A DNA stretch of 64,000 bases from Sinotaia quadrata (Eukaryota > Mollusca > Gastropoda > Architaenioglossa > Viviparidae): positions 89,095,135 to 89,159,134 of the forward strand of contig CM054180.1 of NCBI GenBank assembly GCA_028829895.1. The letters are read 5' to 3'. Both the position numbers and the translations under genes were made by a program. Numbering within the stretch: the first letter of the stretch is position 1; the number at the start of each line of letters is the position of its first letter. The notes under the pieces were generated by a model. It was not told where the DNA came from. It did no database searches and worked only from the letters and a program-made list of their open reading frames with translations. This document shows positions 51,710 through 64,000 of this stretch, one piece after another.

Positions 51710-54700
51710 CTTATAGTTATATAAGATAACTCACACAGTGACAATAACTAGAATACAATATGCATAACAGTATTAACACTACAGTAACACGAAGCGAACT
51801 GAAATAGACCACTCTAAAATCTAAAGCCACACTAGTTCTTTCCCCTGTTTCAGCTGCTGCAATTTTCTTGTGCGCGTGTGTAGTTCGTGTCTGTATAGTA
51901 GTGTGTGTGTTTAAAATTGTTCGTATAAAAATTGTTTGCTACCATAATAAGTTCCTGAACCAATTTAAAATTAATGAGTGATACTTTAAATTTAAACTAA
52001 GTAAGGCTAGCAGTCTCGACAGATAATATTCTGGATCATTCCGTTAATTACTAATACTATGTCTTTGTGATAGATAGAAGGACCAAATATTTTTAACCGA
52101 GCAGAATTTGTTTGCTAGGGGTGGGGTGAAGGCAAATCTTGTGCTTTAAAAAACAAACAAACCGTATTGTAAAATAAACCCTACAAAATTCTCACTAAAT
52201 TAATGCTTTGTTAGTGTTTGAAACTACAGGTATTTTAATGTGTTTGTTATTTATATCTTCGCGACTAGTACAACAAATCGGAAAGAAAGAAATAATATCA
52301 AACAAAGAACACATTTTCTTTTTTTTAAACAGAGCAAAGTGTTAACTTTCTGTGCATTTTATTTGGAGTCAATTAATAGCTAGTTCAGCAGTGTATCTGA
52401 CATTATATATATATTGGTATTTCCCTCTCTGACATTATATATATATTGGTATTTCCTCTTCTACGTACTCATAACAGCCATCGTAGTGTCACAATAAGGA
52501 ACAGCCTGTAATAAGTTATATTTAATATAAATACAAATTTAATTTATTATACATCTTAGATGCAGATTGTTCTATATCAAAACCTTATCCTTAGACCGGA
52601 CTCTCTTTTTGTAAATAAATTAAACCATAATATTAGTCTAGGCCGCCACCATATGTTAATCAGTTAATCTATTTAAGATTTTAATAATCTTTGGCTCTAC
52701 TCCCACTCACACATTTTGAATCAATTATTTAGACTATGAACAAACTATCATTCAAATATATAAACTATGTACAAACTATCAATCAAACATATAGATTATG
52801 AACAAACTATCAAAATAAACTATGTGAAACACTTAAGAGGGTTTCTTAAATTATGAGACTATTCTTATCAGTAGTGGAACACCCTATTATTAATTATTAT
52901 GCCGCCACCACTATTTCTGACCTTTTAACCCAGTTAAACATACGAAGTCAAGGGTGTTGATAAATAAGAAATAAAATTTGTTAGAAAATACTACACACTA
53001 CACAGCAATTCAACATTGATCAAGTACAAATAATATACAACAAATATATATATATTAGATACACAAAATAAAAAAGATAAGTATATATATTAACAGTTCA
53101 GGCAAGTATAAACAGACAATGCAATAGTCCTCAAAAGGCCACAGACCTTAAACCTCACAGACTCATTTACAGGGGATGCCAGGGAACCAAAAATGATCAG
53201 AGAACACTCCTTAGTCCTTTCTCCTGGAAAACAGTTTTTATGTACGTAAGCACTTTGACTAGCTTTTCATCTGCCCATATATCTTTCTTAACTCTCATCA
53301 GAACTAATTTAATGGTTATAAAATTCAATTATTTTATTTTCTGCCCTGATTGAATGGCAATAATTCTTTTACTACACCTTTAAATAAACATGAAATTGTA
53401 TTGCATGTTTCTCTTATTACTTATGAAATTATTAATATTGATCAATATAACTGTCAGTCCCTTACACCTCAATCATTATATGCACTATTTACAGAGCATA
53501 CTGCTGAGGAATTATATCTGTTTCAGCTCTGCACACGGAATATAGTATTTGAATAGCTTCCGTATGTAACTTTGTGATATCCTTAGTTGATTTATAGGAT
53601 ATCGATTAGCTTGTTCCTGCTTTGTAGATGTGATCTTGGCTTTAGGTTTTCTCTCATCTAAGATCCAGGATTATCTCCCTTCACACGATGACTCGAAAAT
53701 AAATAAAAGCGCGCGTCTTTATCAAGATAACTCCTCTAGCTATAAATTAAATCGCTCGCCTTTGCATGGTATTAAAGTTTCATTAGTGTTCTGCTGTGAA
53801 AGCGCCGTAACAGAACTATGTTATTCAGCATGTGATAATTGAGATTTTAAAGAAATGAAAAGTGTTGATTACAGAAGATAAAGATGTTTCAAAACTTGTA
53901 GTGCCTATTTTGTCAACTTTGCTTGTTTGAAAAACTAGAGGCGATTTAATCTCCTGGTATGTGCTGCTAGTTGTTTATGCATGTAGTTGTGATTATGGTG
54001 GGGATTTTTGTGTGACTCTTAAGAGTTGACCCCCACCCCGTGTCCTATTTTTTCTGAAAATTGTGAAGGTTCTTTTGCAGTTGCGAGTAGTCTTCTTTAT
54101 TTTAATTTGCGTAAAAACTGCATTGTCATGCATGAATAAACATAATCACTATGTTTAGTTACATAGCCAGGTAGATCATAATTATATGTAAACTAAGAAC
54201 AATGTGTGTTATGTCAGTCAGCCCTGATGGAATTTGAAAAGTTACTATGTATCTGTAATTCGGTCAGAGAGTAAATCTTTATTCCAGACATTATTTGTGT
54301 GGAGATACCATAATCTTACAGTTTAGTTAATAATTATTGTGGTGAACTTTATCGCAGTTGAAAAATCTACAAATATAATATCTATTTGGGTGTTACTTTC
54401 TATATCAAGTGTAAAGTAATTTATTTCCAGCAGGAGCTGTTGTGATTCATACGAGTGATTTTCCTAAATCCGTGTTAGTAGCTGCAAGCGGATTAAGTGT
54501 CGACGTAATTTGCATACACTGATTTATACACGAGGGACCTGGAAGAGCGAGTGAATACTGATGTGATGTGCTTTGCAACTCCTTTCAAGATTTTGGGTGG
54601 GGTACTATCCGAGCCAGTGGCGTTATTTGGGTTTTGAACTGAAATCTGCTAATTTATTTAAAATGGAGGGAAATTGCTTGTTTATGATTTGAAGGTTGAA

Positions 54701-55490
54701 TATATTTGCATTTCTCTATTTCCATCTTTAAGCAGAGCACTATCATGTATATTTTTTCCACTTAATATAGCCCTAAAGATTTACTCATTAATACTATTGA
54801 TAAAGTGATTTTTGACTGGTCTGCTCCTTTAGAGGTATGTATTTTTATAACTCTTTGCGAAGAAATTTCTTTAATTTTCTGGTTCTTCTGCAAAGTTTCA
54901 AGATATTTAAGTTAGTTCAGAGACGTCTAAAGCAAGATGTTTCTATATTGAGGAATTATTCATATGTGTTTTGAAGTTTTCTTTAATGCATAACTTGAGT
55001 TTTTGTACTTTATCTTTGTGTGGTTTGTTAGAAAAATGTTTAAAGTTCCTTCGTGGTGTGCATACTTTGTCTCATTGAGACAAATAAGTAATAAATAATA
55101 ACTACTAATAAGTAGTTTAGATTTCTTTTTCATTTGGCTGCTGTTAGATATTATTTGTACAAAATGGTACACCATAATAATTGAGCATGTATTTTATTTT
55201 TAGAATCCTGGGACTCTTAGTAAACTATAGGTCTAAAATGGTGTTATTCTTTGTTCATTGTGGAATCTCCTGTTCAAAACCCTGAGAGAAATAATTTTCT
55301 ATTGTTAACGTGCTGAAAATATTGATGACTATTTGGCGACAATCTCCAAAACAGCCTTCTTGTTAAGTTAAATGATTTTTTCACATATTCTGTGCATTCA
55401 ATGATACTTGAGGAAGATCTATAAACTGCGCTAAAAATGTTCCCAAATTTGAATGTGCAGGATAAGATTTTAAAAGTGTTTGAAATTTGT
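51710..55490. other. Upstream region of SMYD3, no firm gene
   Basis: Likely the first SMYD3 intron or promoter region. It holds a 29-bp duplication 'ctgacattatatatatattgg' (52399 and 52430) and four copies of 'atgaacaaactatc' type (52735-52815). Open frames at 53350 and 53630 match nothing I know. Confidence 0.35.
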
Positions 55491-55494
55491 TCTC

Positions 55495-56868
55495 AGCTTT
55501 TAGTGCATTTCTGATAGTGAACACCGCCAAACTCTTTTAGTGCATTTCTGATAGTGAACACTGCCAAACTCTTTTAGTGCATTTCTGATAGTGAACACTG
55601 CCAAACTCTTTTAGTGCATTTCTGATAGTGAACACTGCCAAACTCTTTTAGTGCATTTCTGATAGTGAACACTGCCAAACTCTTTTAGTGCATTTCTGAT
55701 AGTGAACACCGCCAAACTCTTTTAGTGCATTTCTGATAGTGAACACCGCCAAAACTCTTTTAGTGCATTTCTGATAGTGAACACTGCCAAACTCTTTTAG
55801 TGCATTTCTGATAGTGAACACTGCCAAACTCTTTTAGTGCATTTCTGATAGTGAACACTGCCAAACTCTTTTAGTGCATTTCTGATAGTGAACACTGCTA
55901 AACTCTTTTAGTGCATTTCTGATAGTGAACACTGCCAAAGTCTTTTAGTGCATTTCTGATAGTGAACACCGCCAAACTCTTTTAGTGCATTTCTGATAGT
56001 GAACACCGCCAAACTCTTTTAGTGCATTTCTGATAGTGAACACTGCCAAAGTCTTTTAGTGCATTTCTGATAGTGAACACCGCCAAACTCTTTTAGTGCA
56101 TTTCTGATAGTGAACACCGCCAAACTCTTTTAGTGCATTTCTGATAGTGAACACTGCCAAAGTCTTTTAGTGCATTTCTGATAGTGAACACTGCCAAAGT
56201 CTTTTAGTGCATTTCTGATAGTGAACACTGCCAAACTCTTTTAGTGCATTTCTGATAGTGAACACCGCCAAACTCTTTTAGTGCATTTCTGATAGTGAAA
56301 AGAACACCGCCAAACTCTTTTAGTGCATTTCTGATAGTGAAAAGAACACCGCCAAACTCTTGTAGTGCATTTCTGATAGTGAACACCGCCAAACTCTTTT
56401 AGTGCATTTCTGATAGTGAAAAGAACACCGCCAAACTCTTTTAGTGCATTTCTGATAGTGAAAAGAACACCCCCAAACTCTTTTAGTGCATTTCTGATAG
56501 TGAACACCGCCAAACTCTTTTAGTGCATTTCTGATAGTGAACACCGCCAAACTCTTTTAGTGCATTTCTGATAGTGAACACCGCCAAACTCTTTTAGTGC
56601 ATTTCTGATAGTGAAAAGAACACCGCCAAACTCTTTTAGTGCATTTCTGATAGTGAACACCGCCAAACTCTTTTAGTGCATTTCTGATAGTGAAAAGAAC
56701 ACCGCCAAACTCTTTTAGTGCATTTCTGATAGTGAACACCGCCAAACTCTTTTAGTGCATTTCTGATAGTGAACACCGCCAAACTCTTTTAGTGCATTTC
56801 TGATAGTGAACACCGCCAAACTCTTTTAGTGCATTTCTGATAGTGAAAAGAACACCGCCAAACTCTTT
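55495..56868. repeat. 37-bp minisatellite, about 36 copies, two unit lengths
   Basis: Unit 'ctcttttagtgcatttctga' plus 'tagtgaacaccgccaaa' (37 bp). A variant inserts 'aaaga' after 'gtga' (42 bp). The variant appears only in the right third (about 56297-56860), and CACTGCC units dominate the left while CACCGCC dominates the right. The phrase 'tcagcttttagtgcatttct' at the left edge is the junction with unique DNA. Confidence 0.95.
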
Positions 56869-57584
56869 TTCTTGAAGATATTAAAGGCAGGAGGGAAAAT
56901 TTCACCTTCTAGAAGATTCGTTTAGACAGGTTTCTTTGTTGTCAGGGTTTATAGTCTCCATTAATGAAGCTAGTTTGGGGCTTTTCCTAACTTTCAATAC
57001 TTTCACATAATGGCTTCTGTAGCCCACACACACCTCTCTAAAAGCAGACTACATGTAAACCTACCGTATAGAAAGGCTGAACCTTTTCCTCAGGTTGAAA
57101 ACATCCTGAATGTTCAGACAACTCACTAAATTAACTAATAAAAGCACAACTCAGCCAAATGACTGAATGTACCAGAAACCCAAATGTAAATCATTAGTTG
57201 AATGCAAGCTGACTGTTGAGGCAACACACATTTTGGCTCCGATGTTAACAAAGTATAATCTTACTACTAACCCTATCGCCAGTCATCAATACAACAGGAA
57301 ATCATCCTCTGTATGTATCACTGCCGAAAGTATGTGGTTTTGTTTGACTAACTAATATTATAATCATGTTTTTTTCTTGATATTAACCTTATTTTATATT
57401 GTTATATTTCGCTTATGATATTTAAATATATGATGGCCATGTAAGTAAGAATGTTCCAGCAGAGTACACATTAGAACAATTTCTTAGTCCATGCGTATTT
57501 TATTGGCAGATCTGCCCTTTGTTTCCTGCTCGTCTTCAGTGCTTACTAAAAGCAGAGCTGCCATCTTAAACATTATTACATTAT

Positions 57585-58135
57585 ACTACAATACTTTCTA
57601 ACACAATGTTACAATTTACTACAATACTTTCTGGTACAATGTCACAATACACTACAATACTTTCTGGTACAATGTCACAATACACTACAATACTTTCTGG
57701 TACAATGTCACAATACACTACAATACTTTCTGGTACAATGTCACAATACACTACAATACTTTTTGGTACAATGTCACAATACACTACAATACTTTCTGGT
57801 ACAATGTCACAATACACTACAATACTTTCTGGTACAATGTCACAATACACTACAATACTTTCTGGTACAATGTTACAATTTACTACAATACTTTCTGGTA
57901 CAATGTCACAATACACTACAATACGTTCTGGTACAATGTCACAATACACTACAATACTTTCTGGTACAATGTCACAATACACTACAACACTTTCTAATAC
58001 AATGTCACAATGCGCTACAACACTTTCTAATACAATGTCACAATGCGCTACAACACTTTCTAATACAATGTCACAATGCGCTACAACACTTTCTAATACA
58101 ATGTCACAATGCGCTACAACACTTTCTGGTACAAT
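57585..58135. repeat. 33-bp minisatellite in two sub-arrays
   Basis: About 16 copies of 'ctacaatactttctggtaca' plus 'atgtcacaataca'. From about 57985 the unit changes to 'ctacaacactttctaataca' plus 'atgtcacaatgcg'. A unit divisible by three keeps three frames open for up to 277 codons; these are not genes. Confidence 0.95.
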
Positions 58136-58439
58136 GCCCAACCACATACACGTATTACACAACACTCAAAACCAAAATAGCTCACATAGAAATACAATTC
58201 ACAAGAGTAACGTTACTCTCCCACCAGAACAACACGAAATACAGATGTACAGTGTACTCTTTGACTTCCAGATACGAAACTATAACATATCCAAGTACAG
58301 CGACAGCAAGGCATTGGTTTTTATATTTTCTTTTGACGAACGCACAGTAATCCCAACCCCACCACCGAGAACTCCCTCAACGAAAAGTGGAGTAAATAAT
58401 AAACACAGTTTACTCATTTTCTTGGTAATGTCTATTTAG

Positions 58440-59280
58440 TGGAATATCAGTGTACAGACAAAAACTAATGAAATTTAATGCTGTCTTCTTACGAAAAGTA
58501 GTGATATTTATACACTATGCTCCTTCACATGCAATGTGAGGAACATTGCCCTATGTAATATAATAAATATGATGATATATATCGGGGATAATTTTGTTAG
58601 TTGTTATGTCTGTTCTAGACGAGGGTGATTGAATCTAAGTTGTTTATGAGGGTGGTGTGATGTCTCGAGATTGTTGCAGGGGACTTATTGCTTTTTTTAC
58701 TTTACTGCTTGCACGTGGTGCATGTCAATTGTCAGTCTCAAACATTTCTTTCAACTCGTCCATTATTTTAACACCTTGGTTTCATAGCACTGACCTAAAC
58801 TATTGTAGGCTTTAAATCTAATTTAAAACTTAAATAGCAGTTTTCAGAATTAAGATTTGTAGAATAATGTTTAAGACTAAAGCACACTACGGTAAACTAA
58901 ATTAATTAAAGAAGAGAAAAAAGTTACAATTTTCAGAATTAAGACCTGCACCATACGATATAACGTTTCTAATTCATAACTTTTTATAAAATCAGTTTAC
59001 CTCCTTTAAGAAAATATATCTCATAAATGTTAAATGTTATTATCGAAAACGCTGGTCAACATTCACCTGTCAACCTTAGTCGAACATTAACAGTTCATAC
59101 CCAGTATACATTGTACAGAATTATTCATGTAACATTTTATTAGATGCGTAACACTATTATTAGCTGCTATTATTAATATTAAAAGCCATCGAAAACAGTT
59201 TAAATATAGCCCATTTAAATGCAAAGTTAAGATCTTTACAGATCTAGCTTACAGGTCTAAGGAATGTACACTAATTTTGT
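58440..59280. other. Intergenic or intronic
   Basis: No gene, array or RNA recognised. Confidence 0.4.
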
Positions 59281-59299
59281 CCCAAGATCAAGCTATAAA

Positions 59300-59600
59300 A
59301 ATGGCTGCCATAAAGCGATCAAGTGACAGTTGATCGCTTCGAAAGGGCTGGAGTACACATTGGTATTCTTCAACTCAGAGCTGTTATTGTTACCTTTCCT
59401 TTCACCTTCAATCACCCGTTTCACTACCACCAAACTTATGGGCCGACATGCCATACAAGACGGATAGTTATCAAATTGATTCGTTGTCCCTTCGTTAGCT
59501 TTGCCGACGTCACTGAATATTGGACTGGGTGGGTTTGGTTTTCAATCAACTCAAGGCTGCCGTTGATTGGTGGTATTCAGTTTCACGTGCACTAAATTTT
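59300..59600. promoter_or_regulatory. GC-richer promoter-like patch
   Basis: This 300-bp island is clearly less AT-rich than its flanks. It contains a CRE-like gacgtcac (about 59507), ATTGG boxes (about 59517 and 59565) and CACGTG (about 59583). It could be the promoter or first exon of SMYD3 or of an unseen gene. The 90-codon + strand frame across it has no known match. Confidence 0.3.
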
Positions 59601-59605
59601 CTGTA

Positions 59606-59607
<2 letters not shown>

Positions 59608-59688
<81 letters not shown>
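59608..59688. repeat. (CT)n microsatellite
   Basis: About 40 CT copies. Confidence 0.95.
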
Positions 59689-59689
<1 letters not shown>

Positions 59690-60720
59690 GTGAGGTTCGC
59701 TGTACATAGTGGCAGGATATGACAGGCGATACACAAAAGATCATGTCTAGTTACTCTTTGCCCTCTTTGTCTTCGCTCTTTCCCCTATCTTCGTTCTTTT
59801 CATTCGCTATCTTCGCTCTTTTCATTGTTGTATTCACCGTATCAGCTATCGTGTTGTGCTCCATTACAATATTTCAACACGTCTGCTAGGAAAGGTTGCT
59901 GAACACAGATAATTCAATCTGTTCATTTGAAGTGGATGGCGTGCCACTGTTTCTGACAAGGAAATAAAAAAACAATAACTACCTATATCACTTAATATAT
60001 GTCAGTTCGGAACAAGTTTATTCCTGTCTTCCTGTCATGAAATCTACTAAACAGACCGACCTTGACTATTAAAGTACCATCAAAGTGCCATTTAAAAGGC
60101 CGCATATGTGTTCGTGTCACAGCCACTTCAGTTGGTAATTATAAACCATGCATCAAAGAAGTCCAGAACGTGACAGTGCTTAACCCCTGAGAAGTCACGC
60201 AAAGTTTGAGTGGGTTTTTTTTTGTTTTTTTTAGATATTAGAATTTTCTTTAGTTGCCTTTTATAAAAACAAAAAACCGTTTAGAAAAAAACAGCTTCCG
60301 CAAATTACTAAAGTATATGAAAAATATTCGGTTTTTTAATTAAATCCTATCATTAGAACTGAAAAACTATGGAAATAAAATGTAAGACGACCAACAATGA
60401 TTTGGTAAAAGAACTCTTAAATTTTGTCTTTTAACTTAAATGTCAAACTCCTCTTTAATCATATAGCTTTAACTCAAATGCAACACTCATGTCTTGTGCT
60501 AAATGCTTAATTATTAGTCTTTACTCTGTGCTTTTTTCCTATTTGCTTCTTTGTTTGATGTATATGTAGCTAGCAAGCAGGTTCCATACGGAACGTACCA
60601 TATAAGTTCAAATGATGAGTGATTGTAGAAGGTCTTAAGAGGGTTTTAAAGGCCACGCTCCAGCAACTATCACCATCCCCAATATTTTGCCTACTACCAA
60701 TAGATTAAATCTCTAACATG
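59689..60720. other. Unassigned
   Basis: 59750-59835 has short repeats of 'tcttcgctctt'. Otherwise no feature. Confidence 0.4.
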
Positions 60721-60724
60721 TGTC

Positions 60725-61012
60725 GGCTGTCAACAAACTAAATTTCCAGCATTTGTGTCTACCACCAACAGACTGAATTTCCAATATTTGTATCTACCAC
60801 CAACAGACTGAATTTCCAATATTTGTGTCTACCACCAACAGACTGAATTTCCAATATTTGTGTCTACCACAACAAACTGAATTTCAAGTATTTGTGTCTA
60901 CCACCAACAGACTGAATTTCCAATATTTGTGTCTACCACAACAGACTGAATTTCAAGTATTTGTGTCTACCACCAACAGACTGAATTTCAAGTATTTGTG
61001 TCTACTACGACT
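60725..61012 (+). repeat. 35-36-bp minisatellite
   Basis: About eight copies of 'gtctaccaccaacagactga' plus 'atttccaatatttgt'. Units alternate 'ccaccaacag/ttccaat' with 'ccacaacag/ttcaagt', suggesting a two-unit higher-order pattern. Confidence 0.9.
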
Positions 61013-61734
61013 GACTGACAGAACAGTTTATGTAAAGCTGCACTCATATGGTTGTATTAATAAAAAACATTGTTAGATTTCTTCTGTTCATAGTATGTTG
61101 TTACCTTTGATCATTTGGGAAAAAAATCATAAGATTAATTCTCAACTGATATTTGTTTTCATAAGATATAACTTTGTAAGTGAATTAAATTATTCATAAC
61201 AGTGTACATTTGCAATATGGTTTTAGCTTCGCCTTGGAACATGATTGAGCCAAAAGACATGATACAATTCTGGAAGCATGATTTGAGTCTGCAGAACGTT
61301 CATTGGTTTCTATAATACACTTAATGTAGACAGATTTCTGGAGATCCATCATTATTTAGTAAGGACGATAAATAATTATAATAATTGTTATTATATTAAT
61401 CATATAATTTCTTGAAGGTGAGATAGTTTGGGTCAACTGGGATGAAAGGTCTGCACTACCACTTCTCAAATCTATTTCTAGATGTTAAGAATTACCATCT
61501 CATGAATTAATATAAGGAATTATTAATTAGGCTGGTTAAAGATATGCTCTTCTCAGGAACTCTCTCTCTCTCTCTCTCTCTCTCTTATAGATATAAGAGC
61601 TGGTGCTGATTAAAAATCTTAGTCGATTAATTGATTAAAATCAAGCAAGTTGGCCAATTAGCAAAAAGTATTTGCTACATATATTTTAAAGTCTAAAAGT
61701 GAAAGCTTTCAATTTATAAAGCTATACTCTACAC

Positions 61735-61930
61735 ACCTTTCTGAACTGTTCCTACAATAGGTTTATTGTTTATGTTATCTGCCATTTTTTTTCTTTTATA
61801 ACCCGAAATGTTCCTACAGTAGATTAAGTGTAAATGCTAGCTGCCACTTTTTTCTATTATAACCCGAAATGTTCCTACAGTAGATTAAGTGTTTATGCTA
61901 GATGCCATTTTTTCTATTATAACCCGAATG
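61735..61930 (+). repeat. Three-copy repeat, about 66 bp
   Basis: Copies contain 'aacccgaaatgttcctacag', 'tagattaagtgt' and 'tgctagctgcca'. A (CT)n tract lies at 61560-61585. Confidence 0.85.
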
Positions 61931-63049
61931 GGTTATTTATCAGAATGAGACCAGTAACATAAGACACAATTTTAATTGAACAAAAGTATTTTAATCGGTT
62001 AAAATTTTTCATTCATAATTTATGAATTGTTTGTTAAAATCCAGTGCCGTGTTAATTTTACTCACTCTCAAAAATGATATCATATTGGTATTAAGTCCTT
62101 TCATTCATTCTGCTAACAAACAACACTACACAGTAATTGTCGCTTAAACAGATTTTTCTCCTTTCTTGCATTCAATACATATCCACCCTCACGAGTAGCA
62201 TTATACACAATAAAGCAATAATTTAATCATACAGATATCTACCGTCTTAATTAATCTTCCTAACAGTGGTATGCTAATACATAAAAATACACTCAGTTCT
62301 GATTACTAAAATTGTATGAATTTGCTTAAAAATTTTGAAAAGTATTAATATTTACCTGAATCATTTCCACAATGGTGTGCTTTTGTTAATCTTTTGTATG
62401 TCATAATGTAAAAGTAATTAAATGGTGTGACAAAATCATACAGCAGATAACTGACTATAGTATGATAGTGAAAAACATTACATATTCATATAAAAGTTAA
62501 TTCTAAGGAAAATAATGAGAGAATTGTACTTTTTAAATCATGATAAACCTGTGATTAATGTGTGTTTGAGTGAGTGAGATAGAGAGAGAGCATGTGATCT
62601 TAGTTGGGACTCAGAAATAATTAAACTTCCAAATCATATTACTAAGTAATCACATTATTGTAGCCATAAAATGTTAGTAGATTTATTTTCGGTTGAAAAT
62701 GTTAAGGCCAAAATATTTAGCTTTACTTTCAAATAGTACAAACTCCAACTGAAAGATTAAAACACGTGACAGAATTGGTTTCACTATAGTGACAGATAGG
62801 CCCATCCGCTGACTGGACTGATATCAAAGCCTAGCAACCCGGGTACTAACACTCAATAGAAATGACACACCATCTAACAAAAAAGTTTTGTTCTTAGAAA
62901 AGACATTTAAATGTACAACAGCATTTTGTCTCATTCAAAATGTTACGTAGTTTTAAACAACCTTTCAGCTGTTGACTAGCCCAGTGAAAAACAAATCCTG
63001 CAGTAGCTCTATCTTTTCTCTAACTTTCACCTACTGCCAAGTTAGCAGA
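61931..63049. other. Unassigned
   Basis: AT-rich sequence with no gene, array or RNA recognised. Confidence 0.4.
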
Positions 63050-63146
63050 ATGGCACTTTTTGGAGTGGAAGGACGCCGCTATTCACTGACTGCAAGCGAC
63101 GCAGAAGATAATGCGAAGCAAGTCAAGTGGGGCCTTGGTATCGGAG
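63050..63146 (+). CDS. Candidate first coding exon of an unknown gene
   Basis: A GC-richer stretch with ATG at 63050 (gcagaATGG, good context) encodes MALFGVEGRRYSLTASDAED, then NAKQVKWGLGIG, up to a possible donor GGAG/GTAGTC at 63147. The composition contrasts with the AT-rich flanks. No family recognised; it may equally be a chance ORF. Confidence 0.25.
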
Positions 63147-63599
63147 GTAGTCGTGTGTTTTCTCTGTGCATCGCTGGTCTCCAATTCAGTCTTAGGACCA
63201 GATTATAGTTGGTTATATGTCCTAGCAGTGAAAATCTATTTTATTTAAAAGAAGGCCTTCACTCACTAAATAAATTCATTCTATCAGTCATATACAATGT
63301 TAAACAAATGTGATGGACAGACTTGCTGCGGCAACTAAATATTATATTAATAACGCAATGCTGCAAAGCACTTATTAATACATTAAGCCGTTGATAAGTA
63401 GTTAATTCAATCTTCTCTCTCTAAAACGGTGATGGGCCTGGATATTATAAAACGATAAAGGCTTTTATAATTTTTTAAAATAATAAAATACTGCAGTATC
63501 TTTGTATTGTCTGACTTATGTCTCCGTATTTCTGTAAGAAAATATGTCCCACACCATCTCAGAATATTCACGGTTTCCAAGCAAACGTTCCGACATCTT

Positions 63600-63619
63600 C
63601 ACACACACAACACACACAC

Positions 63620-63667
<48 letters not shown>
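63600..63667. repeat. (CA)n microsatellite
   Basis: About 33 CA copies with two CAA interruptions at the left. Confidence 0.95.
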
Positions 63668-63668
<1 letters not shown>

Positions 63669-63754
63669 TCCAATTTTAACATCATAGTATTGTCCTAAAA
63701 TTATAGCACATTCGAACTTCTCAGATTGAACGTAAAAATTATTAATCATCCAAG

Positions 63755-63905
63755 TCACCCGCGTTCGCACTGACGCCGTCGCCAGAACGAACACAGCGAT
63801 TGCAGTGGAGAGGTGTCCTATTAATACCGTGTAGAAAAGGAATGGTATTGAAAGGAGCCCGTGTCTATGCAAGTGAAGAACTACCATCAATGCACAAAGC
63901 GCATT
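63755..63905 (-). CDS. Candidate membrane-protein exon, perhaps ABCC-like
   Basis: On the - strand a GC-richer stretch encodes SNALCALMVVLHLHRHGLLS, then IPFLFYTVLIGHLSTAIAVF and VLATASVRTR: two hydrophobic segments around a basic loop. The H..R.G...S..LF.F pattern recalls the early membrane domain of ABCC (MRP) transporters, but the match is weak and from memory. A possible donor GTGACT lies at about 63759. Confidence 0.2.
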
Positions 63906-64000
63906 TGAAAGAGTATGTTCTGTTCATTTTGGAATAACAGGTTCTGAATTGAAAGGCCTTCTCAGTCACTGACAACAGCTATGCGAGACACTTGGCCGTT

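Noticed and set aside
55495..56868. Regular repeats of CRISPR-like unit length
   Set aside because: There are no unique spacers between units, no cas genes, and the surroundings are clearly a eukaryotic intron/exon landscape. The same holds for the other arrays.
57606..58439. 277-codon + strand ORF and matching long ORFs in other frames and on the - strand
   Set aside because: They follow a 33-bp tandem repeat (a multiple of three) that keeps several frames open at once; there is no domain and the peptides are pure repeats.

Overview
The window looks like AT-rich nuclear DNA of an invertebrate animal. A mollusc or other spiralian is my best guess, resting on gene similarity and repeat style only. 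Genes are split into small exons by long introns with GT..AG borders. The rest is crowded with microsatellites ((CA)n, (CT)n, (GATA)n, (TA)n), many minisatellites with 30-80 bp units, and decayed DNA transposons. There is nothing bacterial, no operon and no CRISPR array.

Two conserved genes lie tail to tail. On the + strand, 1592-11219 holds the last seven coding exons of a GARNL3-like gene (RapGAP plus citron-homology protein); its 5' part lies outside the window. All exon phases join and the frame ends at TGA 11217-11219. On the - strand, 51709-22768 holds thirteen coding exons of a SMYD3-like SET/MYND lysine methyltransferase. The joined frame is about 435 codons, close to the vertebrate protein, but the exon for the extreme N-terminus (the SET GxG motif) was not found. 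The 11.5 kb between the two 3' ends is mostly tandem arrays: 12.2-12.5 kb, 13.1-13.9 kb, 16.9-18.6 kb, 19.6-20.7 kb and 21.3-22.4 kb.

SMYD3 introns hold mobile DNA: a hAT transposase fossil (33.77-36.3 kb, - strand), a 1.3 kb element with identical 33-bp terminal inverted repeats and a small acidic ORF (42405-43714), a broken THAP-domain fragment (26.86-27.0 kb) and a possible second hAT fragment (29.65-30.1 kb). One dispersed element occurs three times, twice in GARNL3 introns and once in a SMYD3 intron. From 51.7 kb to the end there is no firm gene. It holds large minisatellites (55.5-56.9 and 57.6-58.1 kb), a GC-richer promoter-like patch near 59.3-59.6 kb, and two weak exon candidates near 63.05 and 63.8 kb.

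The most unusual structure is in GARNL3. Two consecutive introns begin with minisatellites whose unit spans the exon end and the 5' splice site, so the real donor is the first of a series of copied donors. A third exon has a possible in-frame second donor 51 bp downstream.
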